NCBI GenBank assembly: GCA_017999645.1
Contig: JAGNLJ010000014.1
Location: 1 to 49,932, forward strand
Length of the DNA: 49,932 bases
Direction: 5' to 3'
Origin: Alphaproteobacteria bacterium
GTDB lineage: Bacteria > Pseudomonadota > Alphaproteobacteria > Micavibrionales > Micavibrionaceae
A program made the position numbers and the translations under genes. How positions within the stretch are numbered: position 1 is the first letter of the stretch; every line of letters starts with the position of its first letter. Under the pieces are notes generated by a model. The model did not search any database. It was not told the origin of the DNA and saw only the letters and a list, made by a program, of their open reading frames with translations. This document shows, piece after piece, positions 9,095 through 17,144 of this stretch.

Positions 9095-9538
9095 TTAACG
9101 CATGCCGACGGGTTCGGGAGCATCGTGATACTGTTGCGTAATTTGCTGGCGCATAGCAGGTAGGTCCCGGTAAAGCACACCGTAGATATACTCTTCTACA
9201 AATTCAGGGTTCACATGCTCCAACCTTGAACTGTGCAATTCTTCAATTGCGGTAGTAACGTTGTTAAGTAAGGCCGCTTTATCAATCTGAAGGGTAGAAT
9301 CGTTAACAGCACGACGAATATAACCGACGGCACGAGGTAAACTCCTTCCTGCAGCTCGCAAATCAGCAGGATTAAAACCAGCAAGATAACCCTTGATAAA
9401 TTCCTGAGTAAGGCCAAGGTTAGTTCTGATATGTTCAATAGTTCGCATGGAAACGTCATCAAGTTGCTCTTCTTGCTCAGGTGAGAGCAGCACAATGTCT
9501 TCTCCAAATTTAACTATACCATCTGACGGTGTATTCAT
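9095..9538 (-). CDS. Hypothetical protein
   Basis: 147 residues. The ATG at 9538 is preceded by a good ribosome binding site (GCAAAGGAGCAAGGTT); an in-frame extension to 9628 would overlap the preceding gene and lacks one. No signal peptide or membrane segment was seen. The protein looks alpha-helical and acidic, with segments such as LSPEQEEQLDDVSMRTIEHI and a C-terminal VEEYIYGVLYRDLPAMRQQI. No family was recognised. The gene is AT-richer than secB or dnaQ and lies downstream of a decayed lipoprotein gene, so the two may form one acquired unit. Confidence 0.7.
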   Translation of the reverse strand: MNTPSDGIVKFGEDIVLLSPEQEEQLDDVSMRTIEHIRTNLGLTQEFIKGYLAGFNPADLRAAGRSLPRAVGYIRRAVNDSTLQIDKAALLNNVTTAIEELHSSRLEHVNPEFVEEYIYGVLYRDLPAMRQQITQQYHDAPEPVGMR

Positions 9539-9594
9539 AACCTTGCTCCTTTGCCCAATATAATAATCCCTTATTTCAACCTTAGTCAAATTAG

Positions 9595-11138
9595 TCACCC
9601 AAGTCTGAGCCCCGGTGTGGTCAACCAATCTTCAACAATTTTCATGTCAGGAAAAATTGTGTTCAGACTTGTTAAGCCCTTTTCTTGGAACTGCCCGTAT
9701 CCAACAATTTCAACTAAGCCTGATAGAAATTCCTCATAATCTTTCATAAGCATCGGACCAGATTCACTTTCCAGCCTGTTATTCCGCGACGTGTCAAAGG
9801 GAACCAGCGAGTAATAAGCGCGGATAATTTCAAGCCCGTCGATGCAAACGGTCATTTCATTATCAAACCTTTGTTCTTGTTCCAGTCTGTCACATGGCAC
9901 CCTGATAATAGTCGCAGCGCGCGGCCAGGGCGTTCCAGTGCCATCCCATTTTATATCCGGATCAAAATATATTTTTTCCTGCGCCTCGGCGGCCATGTCG
10001 AATCCATCGCGCGCATCGTTGAGCGCGTTGAACAGGGCACGCTCATCACTGCCCTCAGCCAATTGTTCTTGAATGAACATCAGGTCTATAGCCTCTTTTT
10101 CGCTGATCTCTCGCTTGCGAGTTATCTTATCTTTTTTTATAAAATCAGCGATTTTAATACTGAAAGCATCCTTATCAGCGATTGCCCATTGCTTTTGCTT
10201 TTCCCCTAATTGCACAAGCATCTCGCGCTTTTCTTCATCCGTACCCAGCATGTTTTGAAAAATATCCAGGCCAGGCTGGTGATTCATCCATGCCCTCTGG
10301 CTGTAAATATCCCGCAGTTTCCTTGCCTGAGGTTTTTTGTCGAGAATGCCCATCGCATGGATCGCACGGCTGTAGCGCTTGCGGGCCATAGCGTAGCGGC
10401 TTTCATCATCGTAAGTAATGAATATAAGGCGTGGTCCGTCACCACTGGCAGTGTCACCAAACCGTTCGCGGAGCGTGTGGTGCGATTGACCTGGATCATA
10501 GCCGCCAGATATTCCAGGTTCTGGCGCATCTGATAAGTCGCGTCATAGATTTCGTTAGTAATTTTTTCCATCCTGACAGCATCTTTATTTTGCCTTCTGA
10601 AAAAATATACAGCTTGTCCGGCAGCTAAAACGGCGTAGATAAAAGCACTCCAAAAGTCTGGGTCATGAAATCTATCGTTCCACGTCTTATTCTTCATGGC
10701 CTCAAGCTCTTTTTTGATGAAGCCAAGCGCTTGCTTTTCCTCGTTAGACAAATTTTTGAAGGCGTTGTCGATATGCTTCATGATCTGCTCGGACTGCGCA
10801 TTCAATCTGCGCTCGAGCTCTTCGGACGCGATCCCTGCAGGTTCAACAACCTTTGGTTTGCCATGATGCAAATTTTCGGCTTGATCATCTTGTGACGTAA
10901 TGCTCTTAACGGCTTTTTGATTTTCTCCCTGACCGCCGGTTGACGCTTCGTCGATAATCAGATTTTCTGGCTGTCCGCTCGGCTCGCTATCAGATTGCGC
11001 CTACGTGACGCTTGGCGGTTGAATGATTTCGGTTGTGTCCGGGCGCAAATCTGGCTTTGGCTTGCCCTGCCCGTCGTTCGGACCATCGAGGGCACAGCCG
11101 GACCCTGCGACCATCATCGCCACAAGGCTGGCGCCCAT
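9595..11138 (-). pseudogene. Decayed lipoprotein gene with amber codon and frameshift
   Basis: Read leftward from the ATG at 11138, the frame gives a lipoprotein-like start (MGASLVAMMVAGSGCALDG), then a proline-rich linker cut by TAG at 11001-11003 (codon 46). The same frame then continues open as a Gln/Glu-rich linker, a coiled-coil segment (SEELERRLNAQSEQIMKHID) and a likely membrane helix (FWSAFIYAVLAAGQAVYFF). Somewhere between about 10545 and 10400 the coding signal moves to another frame, which runs through DGPRLIFITYDDESRYAMARKRY into the ORF ending at 9595 (its only ATG is at 10389). Two independent lesions point to a pseudogene or to assembly errors. No family was recognised. Confidence 0.6.
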
Positions 11139-11244
11139 AAGCTGTTTATTTAGTTCATTGAAAATACTGGCTTTTTTTATGCCCTATCGCCTTTAAAAGT
11201 CCTATATTTTACGAAACGCGTAATTTATAGCACAACTATAGGCG

Positions 11245-11255
11245 ATATGTAAAAT
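11245..11255 (+). repeat. ATATGTAAAAT motif copy
   Basis: This copy of a TATGTAAAA-containing motif lies between the decayed lipoprotein gene and the dnaQ stop. Related copies are at 26417, 30922, 36129 and 38382. The rest of the 11139-11262 gap is AT-rich and shows no gene. Confidence 0.4.
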
Positions 11256-11262
11256 TTTGGTT

Positions 11263-11949
11263 TCAGCCGGTTTTCTTGAGCCAGAGCGCGTTTGCGAGCT
11301 TTTGCAGCATTTCGCCGTGCGCCTTCAGTTCCTTGGCGCTGGCTTCATGCGGGCGCGGTTCACGGTAGGGGCGATCAACCTTAATTGATGCCGTGCTTTT
11401 GCCGGTCGCGTCGGCGCCAATCGTCAGCAACCCATGCTGGCGGCCGCCCAGCAGCTCCATGTAAACCTCGGCCAGCAATTCCGAGTCGAGCAGCGCGCCG
11501 TGCAGCGTGCGCTCGGTGTTATCAATGCCGAAGCGGCGGCAAAGGGCATCAAGGTTCGCGGGCTGGCCGGGATATTTCTGCCGCGCCATAGTTACAGTGT
11601 CGACGACGCGGCCCCATTGCAGCGGCGGGTGGCCGACTTCGCGCAGCTCCGCATTCAGGAATTTCATGTCGAATTCGGCGTTGTGAATGACGAGCTTCGC
11701 ATCGCCGATGAAATCGAGGAGGTCAGTATAGACCTGCGAGAAGACAGGCTTGTCCTTCAGGAATTCGCGCGTCAGCCCGTGAACCGCGACGGCTTCGGGC
11801 GGGATGTCGCGCTCGGGATTTAAATATATCTGCAAGGTCTTGCCGGTCGGAACATGGTTCAGTAATTCGAGGCAACCGATCTCGACGATCTTGTCGCCTT
11901 CATCGGGGAACATGCCTGTCGTTTCGGTATCCAATACTATTTCACGCAT
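11263..11949 (-). CDS. dnaQ: DNA polymerase III epsilon subunit (proofreading exonuclease)
   Basis: 228 residues. The DEDDh 3'-5' exonuclease residues are all visible: DTETTG at residues 7-12 (Asp and Glu), NAEFDMKFL near residue 95 (Asp), and HGALLDSELLAEVY near residue 150 (His and Asp). The C-terminal tail of about 50 residues is basic and probably binds the alpha subunit. It is the last gene of the leftward ppsR-maf-aroE-coaE block. A palindromic repeat and the glutamine amidotransferase gene separate it from coaE, normally its neighbour. Confidence 0.96.
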   Translation of the reverse strand: MREIVLDTETTGMFPDEGDKIVEIGCLELLNHVPTGKTLQIYLNPERDIPPEAVAVHGLTREFLKDKPVFSQVYTDLLDFIGDAKLVIHNAEFDMKFLNAELREVGHPPLQWGRVVDTVTMARQKYPGQPANLDALCRRFGIDNTERTLHGALLDSELLAEVYMELLGGRQHGLLTIGADATGKSTASIKVDRPYREPRPHEASAKELKAHGEMLQKLANALWLKKTG

Positions 11950-11965
11950 TATAATTTCCTAACAA

Positions 11966-12072
11966 CGTCATTGCGAGCGACCAGCGGGAGCGAAGCAATC
12001 CATGCAGTCTAAAATTCCATCTCATGGATTGCTTCGTCGCCTCGGTTAAATCCGAGGCTTCTCGCAATGACG
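11966..12072. repeat. Palindromic CATTGCGAG / GAAGCAATCC element, copy 1
   Basis: 107 bp. The left end reads CGTCATTGCGAGCGACC and runs to GAAGCAATCCATG; the right end is its inverted counterpart, CATGGATTGCTTCGTCG through CTCGCAATGACG. A smaller hairpin, GCCTCGG-TTAAAT-CCGAGGC, sits in the right arm. The element abuts the stop codon of the amidotransferase gene exactly (base 12073). It shares both ends with the copies at 40512-40726 and 44401-44508. The folded RNA could work as a weak terminator or stability element. Confidence 0.85.
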
Positions 12073-12780
12073 CTATAGTCCAACTGTTTCAAGCCATTCT
12101 TCAAAAAATATTTTCGCCTGTGTGTTCATTGTATCAACATATTGCGCGTTTTGCGCTCTTAATTCTTCGGCGCTGCCGACGATTTTCGAGCGCTTGATCT
12201 CCGCGCCCATCAGCTCGGTCCATTCGTCGGCTTGTGCCGGCGTGACTTCTGGGTGGCATTGCAGGGCGAGAATTTTGCCCCCAAATCCAAACGCCTGATT
12301 TTCGTACATATCCGTGGACGCCAGTAATTCCGCGCCTTTCGGCAGATCGAACGTATCGCCGTGCCAGTGAAACATGCTGGTTTTATCGCCGCCGAGATGC
12401 CGCACGGGATGGGCTGGATTCTTTATTTTCAGGAGATTCCAGCCGATTTCCTGCCCGGCTTTGCCCTTGTAAACTTCCGCCCCCAGCGCAGCGGCGAGAA
12501 TTTGCGACCCTAAACAAATGCCAAGCGTCGGCTTGTCGGCCCTCGCGCGTTTGTTCAGAAATTTTATCTCTTCTTTCAGGAAGGGATACATGTCGCTTTC
12601 GTAAACGCCCATCGGCCCGCCCATCACGAGAACGAGATCAGGCACCAGCGGGTCGAAATCATTCACGCTTTCCTGCGGCGTGAAAATCGTGCGGCAGCCA
12701 AACCCGCGCGCGGCTAGAATATCGCCGAACTGCCCCGGCCCCTCATGTTTCTCATGCGTGAGAATTAATGCGGCCTTCAT
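12073..12780 (-). CDS. Class I glutamine amidotransferase-like protein
   Basis: 235 residues, resembling the free-standing GMP-synthase-like amidotransferase group. The catalytic triad is present: Cys in TLGICLGSQILAAALG near residue 88, and His and Glu in LALQCHPEVT near residue 177. It would release ammonia from glutamine or act as a gamma-glutamyl hydrolase; the acceptor is unknown because no synthetase domain is attached. The start overlaps the coaE stop (ATGA), so it is translated with coaE. Placing this gene between coaE and dnaQ is not the usual order. Confidence 0.85.
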   Translation of the reverse strand: MKAALILTHEKHEGPGQFGDILAARGFGCRTIFTPQESVNDFDPLVPDLVLVMGGPMGVYESDMYPFLKEEIKFLNKRARADKPTLGICLGSQILAAALGAEVYKGKAGQEIGWNLLKIKNPAHPVRHLGGDKTSMFHWHGDTFDLPKGAELLASTDMYENQAFGFGGKILALQCHPEVTPAQADEWTELMGAEIKRSKIVGSAEELRAQNAQYVDTMNTQAKIFFEEWLETVGL

Positions 12781-13406
12781 TCTTCTCTCTTCTTGAAGTC
12801 AGCCAGCGCCGTCTTAATTTCCTTCATCGTTTGCGCGCGGCCAAGGCCGGTGTGCACGACGTAATCGGCGCGGGCGCGTTTTTCGCCGTCCGGCATTTGC
12901 CGCTTTAAAATGGCGCGGAATTTTTTCTCATCCATGCCCGGGCGGTCCAGCACACGCTGGCGCTGCACGTTGCGCGGTGCGCTGACAACCAGCGTGTAAT
13001 CCACGCGGTTTTCCCCGCCGGTTTCAAACAGCAACGGAATATCGAGCACGACAATTTTCGTGCCCATTGCCTTGTGCCTGCGGATGAAATCGCTCTGCGC
13101 CGCTCGTACCAGCGGATGCAGAATTTTCTCCAGTTTTTTACGGTGGCTATCATTGTTGAACACGACCTGCCCGAGTTCCTTGCGCTTGATCGTACGCCTG
13201 CCGCTTTTGGTCTTGCGGCCGTAAATCTGCGGGAACTGGAAATAAGGAAACGCCGCGCCGACGGCGACCGCGCCCTTGCCGCCGGGGCTCAGCAATTTAT
13301 GCACCTCGTCGTCAGCCTCATGCACCGGAACGCGCAGCGATTCAAACATCGCGGCGGCGGTGCTTTTGCCCATCCCGATCGATCCTGTCAGGCCGATCAC
13401 GATCAT
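12777..13406 (-). CDS. coaE: Dephospho-CoA kinase
   Basis: 209 residues from the ATG at 13406, which overlaps the aroE stop by four bases; an in-frame extension to 13535 runs inside aroE and is Arg-rich nonsense. CoaE phosphorylates the ribose 3'-hydroxyl of dephospho-CoA, the last step of coenzyme A synthesis. The P-loop GLTGSIGMGKST is at residues 5-16, followed by the VHEADDEVH substrate-binding region near residue 32 and the lid and core motifs VLDIPLLFETGGE. Length fits the family. Confidence 0.95.
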   Translation of the reverse strand: MIVIGLTGSIGMGKSTAAAMFESLRVPVHEADDEVHKLLSPGGKGAVAVGAAFPYFQFPQIYGRKTKSGRRTIKRKELGQVVFNNDSHRKKLEKILHPLVRAAQSDFIRRHKAMGTKIVVLDIPLLFETGGENRVDYTLVVSAPRNVQRQRVLDRPGMDEKKFRAILKRQMPDGEKRARADYVVHTGLGRAQTMKEIKTALADFKKREE

Positions 13407-14230
13407 GCCAGCACGCGCTTTTCGAGTTCGGCGTCGACATCCGGCAGTACGCCGAACCATGCCTCGAACGCAGGCCGCGCCTGGTGCAGCAGCATGCCTA
13501 TGCCGGTGACAATTTGATTTCCCCGGTCTTCGCAATCGCGCAGCAAATCAGTCATCAGGGGCGCGTAAACAATATCATTCACCACCGCAATTTTCGGCAG
13601 CGCGGTTAAGTCCAGCTCCAGTTTCGGCTGGCCGGATTGTCCCATCGATGTCGTATTCACAAGCAAATTCGCTTCGACGAAAACTTCCGAGCGTTTTTCC
13701 CAGTCATGCACGCGCAATCTTTTAAAATCCCGCGCCAGCGTCTGCGCCTTGTTCTTCGTGCGGTTGACGACCCGCACTTCCGGCACGCCCTCTTTCAGCA
13801 ACGCATAAATTACCGCCCGCGCCGCGCCGCCCGCGCCGAGCACGACGGCAGGCCCGGCCTTGAAATCGAAGGCAGGACGCGCGGTTTTTATGTTTTCTGT
13901 GAAGCCGAAAACATCGGTGTTCGTGCCGTTCATCTTGCCGTTTTTAATCGTGACCGTGTTGACCGCGCCGACCGACTGCGCGAGCTCATCGAGAGAATCG
14001 CATACCGCGAAAACTTTTTCCTTATGCGGGCGCGTGACGTTGAAGCCGGAATATCCTTCATCGACCAACCGAATTAATTCTTTTTCGAGATTTTCCGGTG
14101 CGATATCGATTGCCTCATAGGACGCATCGATCCCATGCTTTTCAATCCAGTAATTATGGATGAGCGGCGATTTGCTGTGGCCAACCGGCTGGCCGATGAC
14201 GGCTGCCTTGGCTTTCATATTTTGGGTCAT
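13403..14230 (-). CDS. aroE: Shikimate dehydrogenase (NADP+)
   Basis: 275 residues from the ATG at 14230, which overlaps the maf stop by four bases. AroE reduces 3-dehydroshikimate to shikimate in the chorismate pathway. Visible signatures are HSKSPLIHNYW near residue 17, NVTRPHKEKVF near residue 65 with the catalytic Lys, the NADP-binding GAGGAARAVIYAL near residue 131, the NRTKNKA cofactor motif and the C-terminal TGIGMLLHQARPAFEAWFG. All expected residues are in place. Confidence 0.96.
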   Translation of the reverse strand: MTQNMKAKAAVIGQPVGHSKSPLIHNYWIEKHGIDASYEAIDIAPENLEKELIRLVDEGYSGFNVTRPHKEKVFAVCDSLDELAQSVGAVNTVTIKNGKMNGTNTDVFGFTENIKTARPAFDFKAGPAVVLGAGGAARAVIYALLKEGVPEVRVVNRTKNKAQTLARDFKRLRVHDWEKRSEVFVEANLLVNTTSMGQSGQPKLELDLTALPKIAVVNDIVYAPLMTDLLRDCEDRGNQIVTGIGMLLHQARPAFEAWFGVLPDVDAELEKRVLA

Positions 14231-14859
14231 GGATTCACCGCGTGATATTCGTGCAAATAACTGAGCAAAGGCCGCAGCGGCATGCCGAGAATTGTGAAAT
14301 GATCGCCCTGGATGTCGGAGAACAGCCACGCGCCCGCGCCCTCGATGGCATACGCGCCGACCGCTTTCGTCAGCGCGTCGCCTGCGCGCGCGCAATAGGA
14401 TTCAAGGAATTCGTCGCTGAAATCATGCATGGTGAGGCTGGCTTCTTCCTCGTGGCTCCAGAAAACCGTGCCGGCTTTCGCCACGGCAACGGCGGAAATC
14501 AGCCTGTGCGTCTTACCGCGTAAATGGCGAAGTTTTTCCTTCGCTTCTTCCTTGCTCCTGGCTTTCGACATCATCTTGCCTTCCAGAACCAAAATCTGGT
14601 CGCTGCCGATGACCAGCGCATCGGGATTTTTCCCGGCCACTGCCAGCGCTTTTTTCTTCGCGAGGTCGAGCGCGATTTTTTCCGGCGTTATTTTTTCCTT
14701 GCCGGAGGCCCGCATCAATTCATGAACCATCGCCATTTCGTCGACAACGGGCCTGATGACCTTGAAATTCACACCGGCATTTTTCAGCATGGCGTAACGC
14801 GCCTTGCTCTGCGAGGCGAGAATGATTTTCAGGCCGCGATGTGTGTCACTTAGGAGCAT
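14227..14859 (-). CDS. maf: Maf family nucleotide pyrophosphatase
   Basis: 210 residues. Maf proteins hydrolyse dTTP/UTP or modified nucleoside triphosphates, a house-cleaning role. The motif ILASQSKARYAMLKNAG near residue 13 carries the Ser and Arg of the family, followed by ALVIGSDQILVLEGKMMSK near residue 82 and KAVGAYAIEGAGAWLF near residue 165. It overlaps the end of ppsR by 14 bases and the start of aroE by four, so the block is translated as one unit. Which nucleotide it prefers cannot be told from sequence here. Confidence 0.93.
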   Translation of the reverse strand: MLLSDTHRGLKIILASQSKARYAMLKNAGVNFKVIRPVVDEMAMVHELMRASGKEKITPEKIALDLAKKKALAVAGKNPDALVIGSDQILVLEGKMMSKARSKEEAKEKLRHLRGKTHRLISAVAVAKAGTVFWSHEEEASLTMHDFSDEFLESYCARAGDALTKAVGAYAIEGAGAWLFSDIQGDHFTILGMPLRPLLSYLHEYHAVNP

Positions 14860-15712
14860 TCAGCCCCTCTTGATAAGCTTGGTACAGCGCCATGATTTCT
14901 GCCGAGGTCTCTTCGACCGAACGCTTGGTCACGTCGATCACGGGCCATCCGTATTTCGAGAATAGTTTGCGCGCGTTGCGCACTTCGTCCTCGATTTTAT
15001 CGCCGTGCAGATATGTGTTTTCCTCGAGCGCTTTCGAGTCCAGCCCGTCGGCTTTCAGCCTGCTTCGCCTGATATGCACGAGCCGGTCAGGCGCTGCGGT
15101 CAGGCCGACATACATCGGGCCCTGCAGTTCAAATTTCGCTTTCGGCACTTCGATACCGGGCGCGAGAGGAATATTCGCGACCTTCAACCCGCGCCGCGCG
15201 AGGAACACACTTGTCGGTGTTTTCGATGTGCGCGAGACACCCACGAGAATCACATCGGCCTCTTTCAGGTCTTCCAGTTTTTTTCCGTCATCATGACGCA
15301 TGGTGAAATCAAGCGCGGCGACACGGCGGAAATAGGCGTCGTCCATCTGGTGCTGCAACCCGGGCACGCCCTTCGCATGCATGCCGAGATACGATGAGAG
15401 GCTGCGGATGATCGGGTCGAGCACCGAGACGCACGGAATATTCAGCTCGTCGCAGCGCTCTTGCAAACGCTTGCGCATCTTTTCATCGACCAGCGTAAAA
15501 ATCACCGGGCCGGGATTTTGTTCCATCTTGGAGATGATGCGTTCCAGCTGCTGCTGCGTTCTCACCAGCGGCCAGAATTTCTGCACCGGCTCTACCCCTT
15601 CGAACTGGGCGAGGCAGGCGCGGGCAAGGCCCAGCAAGGTCGTGCCGGTGGCGTCGGAAATCAAATGCAGGTGGAATTGGCGGGCGGCGGGCTGGCCGGG
15701 CAGGTCACTCAT
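14846..15712 (-). CDS. ppsR: Bifunctional kinase/pyrophosphorylase regulating PPDK or PEP synthase (DUF299)
   Basis: 288 residues. Family members phosphorylate and dephosphorylate a threonine of pyruvate phosphate dikinase or PEP synthetase. The P-loop-like DVILVGVSRTSKTPTSVFLA near residue 150 is diagnostic, with LHLISDATGTTL at the N-terminus and the DPI-x-R segment near residue 103. In Caulobacter and Rickettsia the homologous gene (RP001 type) borders the replication origin opposite hemE. Here it is first in the leftward block, and 8 kb of accessory DNA separates it from hemE. Confidence 0.93.
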   Translation of the reverse strand: MSDLPGQPAARQFHLHLISDATGTTLLGLARACLAQFEGVEPVQKFWPLVRTQQQLERIISKMEQNPGPVIFTLVDEKMRKRLQERCDELNIPCVSVLDPIIRSLSSYLGMHAKGVPGLQHQMDDAYFRRVAALDFTMRHDDGKKLEDLKEADVILVGVSRTSKTPTSVFLARRGLKVANIPLAPGIEVPKAKFELQGPMYVGLTAAPDRLVHIRRSRLKADGLDSKALEENTYLHGDKIEDEVRNARKLFSKYGWPVIDVTKRSVEETSAEIMALYQAYQEGLNAPK

Positions 15713-15787
15713 GAAAATAATCCTTTATTCATAGGCTTATCCTAGGGCCCGGCAAAGCCCTGCGCAAGCGAGACCGGGTCTATCTTA

Positions 15788-15817
15788 TTGACATATTGTT
15801 GATATTTGTCCTAATAT
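15788..15817 (+). promoter_or_regulatory. Sigma70-type promoter of the TPR array
   Basis: TTGACA at 15788-15793, an 18-bp spacer and TAATAT at 15812-15817, about 45 bases before the GTG of the first TPR gene. The flanking ATTGACATAT decamer is repeated before the sixth TPR gene and near 33547. The rest of the 15713-15863 gap shows no other gene. Confidence 0.75.
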
Positions 15818-15863
15818 CCCGGCTGTCCCCTGGATTGACCCTCTATTGAGGAAGGCAAGTTGC

Positions 15864-16490
15864 GTGAGCAATGAAATAGACATCGAAGGCTTGATTGTTG
15901 AGGCCGGGATTTTTCTCGATAAGTTCAAATATGCGAAAAGCATCCAGGCAGCCTTTGAGGCTGCATCAGCCATGACTGAAGACGACCCGCGCCACGTAAA
16001 AGTGCAGAACATATTATTCAGCGCGGTCCAAAAATCCCAGTACAGCATCACTACTCTGAAAACACTCGGGCGCTATTATACTCTCCGCGGCCTGTATGAC
16101 GACGCCATGGTCACTTACACATCAGCCCTGCGCCTTTCCCGTTCAACCAAAACTCGCGCTGAATTATTCGCCGAATGCGCCTCCGTACTGATGACAAGCG
16201 TTAATGAAGGCCGCTTTGAAAATGAGGCCGATAAAAATAAGCGGCTGGTGAATGCAGCGGAGTATCTGGAGTCTGCGCTTGAAAGCGGAGCGAACCCTGC
16301 CGCAACATATTCTTCCCTGATGCATTTATATGCTCTCAAGGGCAATGAGGAGCGCGCTCTTTTTTGTGCGCAAAAAATAGTTACCCATTTCGGCTATAAC
16401 AATGAACACGCGGCTATTGCCAGAAAACTTCTGGAAGAAGCGGCGGGCTTTGATAAACCCAGCGGTTCCAAGCCGCACCTTTTGCATTAA
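15864..16490 (+). CDS. TPR-like repeat protein, array member 1
   Basis: 208 residues from the GTG at 15864, which has an AGGAAGG ribosome binding site; a TTG 18 bases upstream is possible. No signal peptide or membrane helix was seen, so a cytoplasmic helical-repeat protein is likely. Helix pairs with TPR-like spacing are visible: TLGRYYTLRGLYDDAMVTYTSAL near residue 70 and LMHLYALKGNEERALFCAQKI near residue 155. It aligns along its whole length with member 2 (TLGRYYTLRGLYDDA against ILGEYYLFQARYEDA). Function is unknown; TPR proteins usually mediate protein contacts. Confidence 0.75.
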   Translation: MSNEIDIEGLIVEAGIFLDKFKYAKSIQAAFEAASAMTEDDPRHVKVQNILFSAVQKSQYSITTLKTLGRYYTLRGLYDDAMVTYTSALRLSRSTKTRAELFAECASVLMTSVNEGRFENEADKNKRLVNAAEYLESALESGANPAATYSSLMHLYALKGNEERALFCAQKIVTHFGYNNEHAAIARKLLEEAAGFDKPSGSKPHLLH

Positions 16491-16504
16491 AATAGAGGCG
16501 CTGC

Positions 16505-17143
16505 GTGAAAAATAAATTAACTGAAAAATTTTCTGACATAGCGGATGCGACGCTTAGAGAGGCTGCAGCCTCTTTCAAAAAACGCGATTACCCAAAATGC
16601 GCGGAACTGGCTTTCACGTCTTTGCGCGCAATGGCCGAAGATGACGGGCGCCATGAAAAAGCCGAAAAAATGCTGCGCGATGTCGCGGGTAAAGACAAAG
16701 TGGCGGGCAATAAAATCCTTGGCGAATATTATTTATTCCAGGCCCGATACGAAGACGCCCTGACCACCTTCAGCGAGGCTATCTCCGCTTCGCCAGACGG
16801 CAAGGCGCGCGCGAATCTTTTCATGAAATGCGCGGCAACTGTGATGGCTGGCGCGCTGGACGGCCCGCGGCATAAAAAACGCGAGCAACTGGAGCGCGCG
16901 GAAGAATATTGCCACGCCGCGATAGACAATGGCGGGAACCACCGACAAATATATTTTTTCCTGATGTATGTGCAGGGCATGAAAAATGACCAGGAGAACT
17001 CCCGTTCCTATGCGAGAAAAATTTTAAGGGACGGAGCTGACGACGATCTGGCATCAATGGCGAGACAGCATCTGAGATGCACAAATAGCACACCCCTGCC
17101 CATCGCCACGATATGGGCCAAACCGCTGCCTCTTCTCAACTGA
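16505..17143 (+). CDS. TPR-like repeat protein, array member 2
   Basis: 212 residues from a GTG start 14 bases after member 1, with a GAGGCG element upstream. It is the clearest paralogue of member 1, sharing the order of helices, the AMAEDDGRHEKAEKM block (AMTEDDPRHVKVQNI in member 1) and a C-terminal YARKIL...LASMARQHL segment. No catalytic motif, signal peptide or membrane helix was seen. The last 20 residues diverge. The next gene begins one base after its stop, so the array is a tightly packed operon. Confidence 0.75.
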   Translation: MKNKLTEKFSDIADATLREAAASFKKRDYPKCAELAFTSLRAMAEDDGRHEKAEKMLRDVAGKDKVAGNKILGEYYLFQARYEDALTTFSEAISASPDGKARANLFMKCAATVMAGALDGPRHKKREQLERAEEYCHAAIDNGGNHRQIYFFLMYVQGMKNDQENSRSYARKILRDGADDDLASMARQHLRCTNSTPLPIATIWAKPLPLLN

Positions 17144-17144
17144 A

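Noticed and set aside
11001-11003. TAG as a recoded (pyrrolysine or readthrough) codon in the lipoprotein gene
   Set aside because: A frameshift further downstream also breaks the gene, so decay or sequence error is the simpler explanation.
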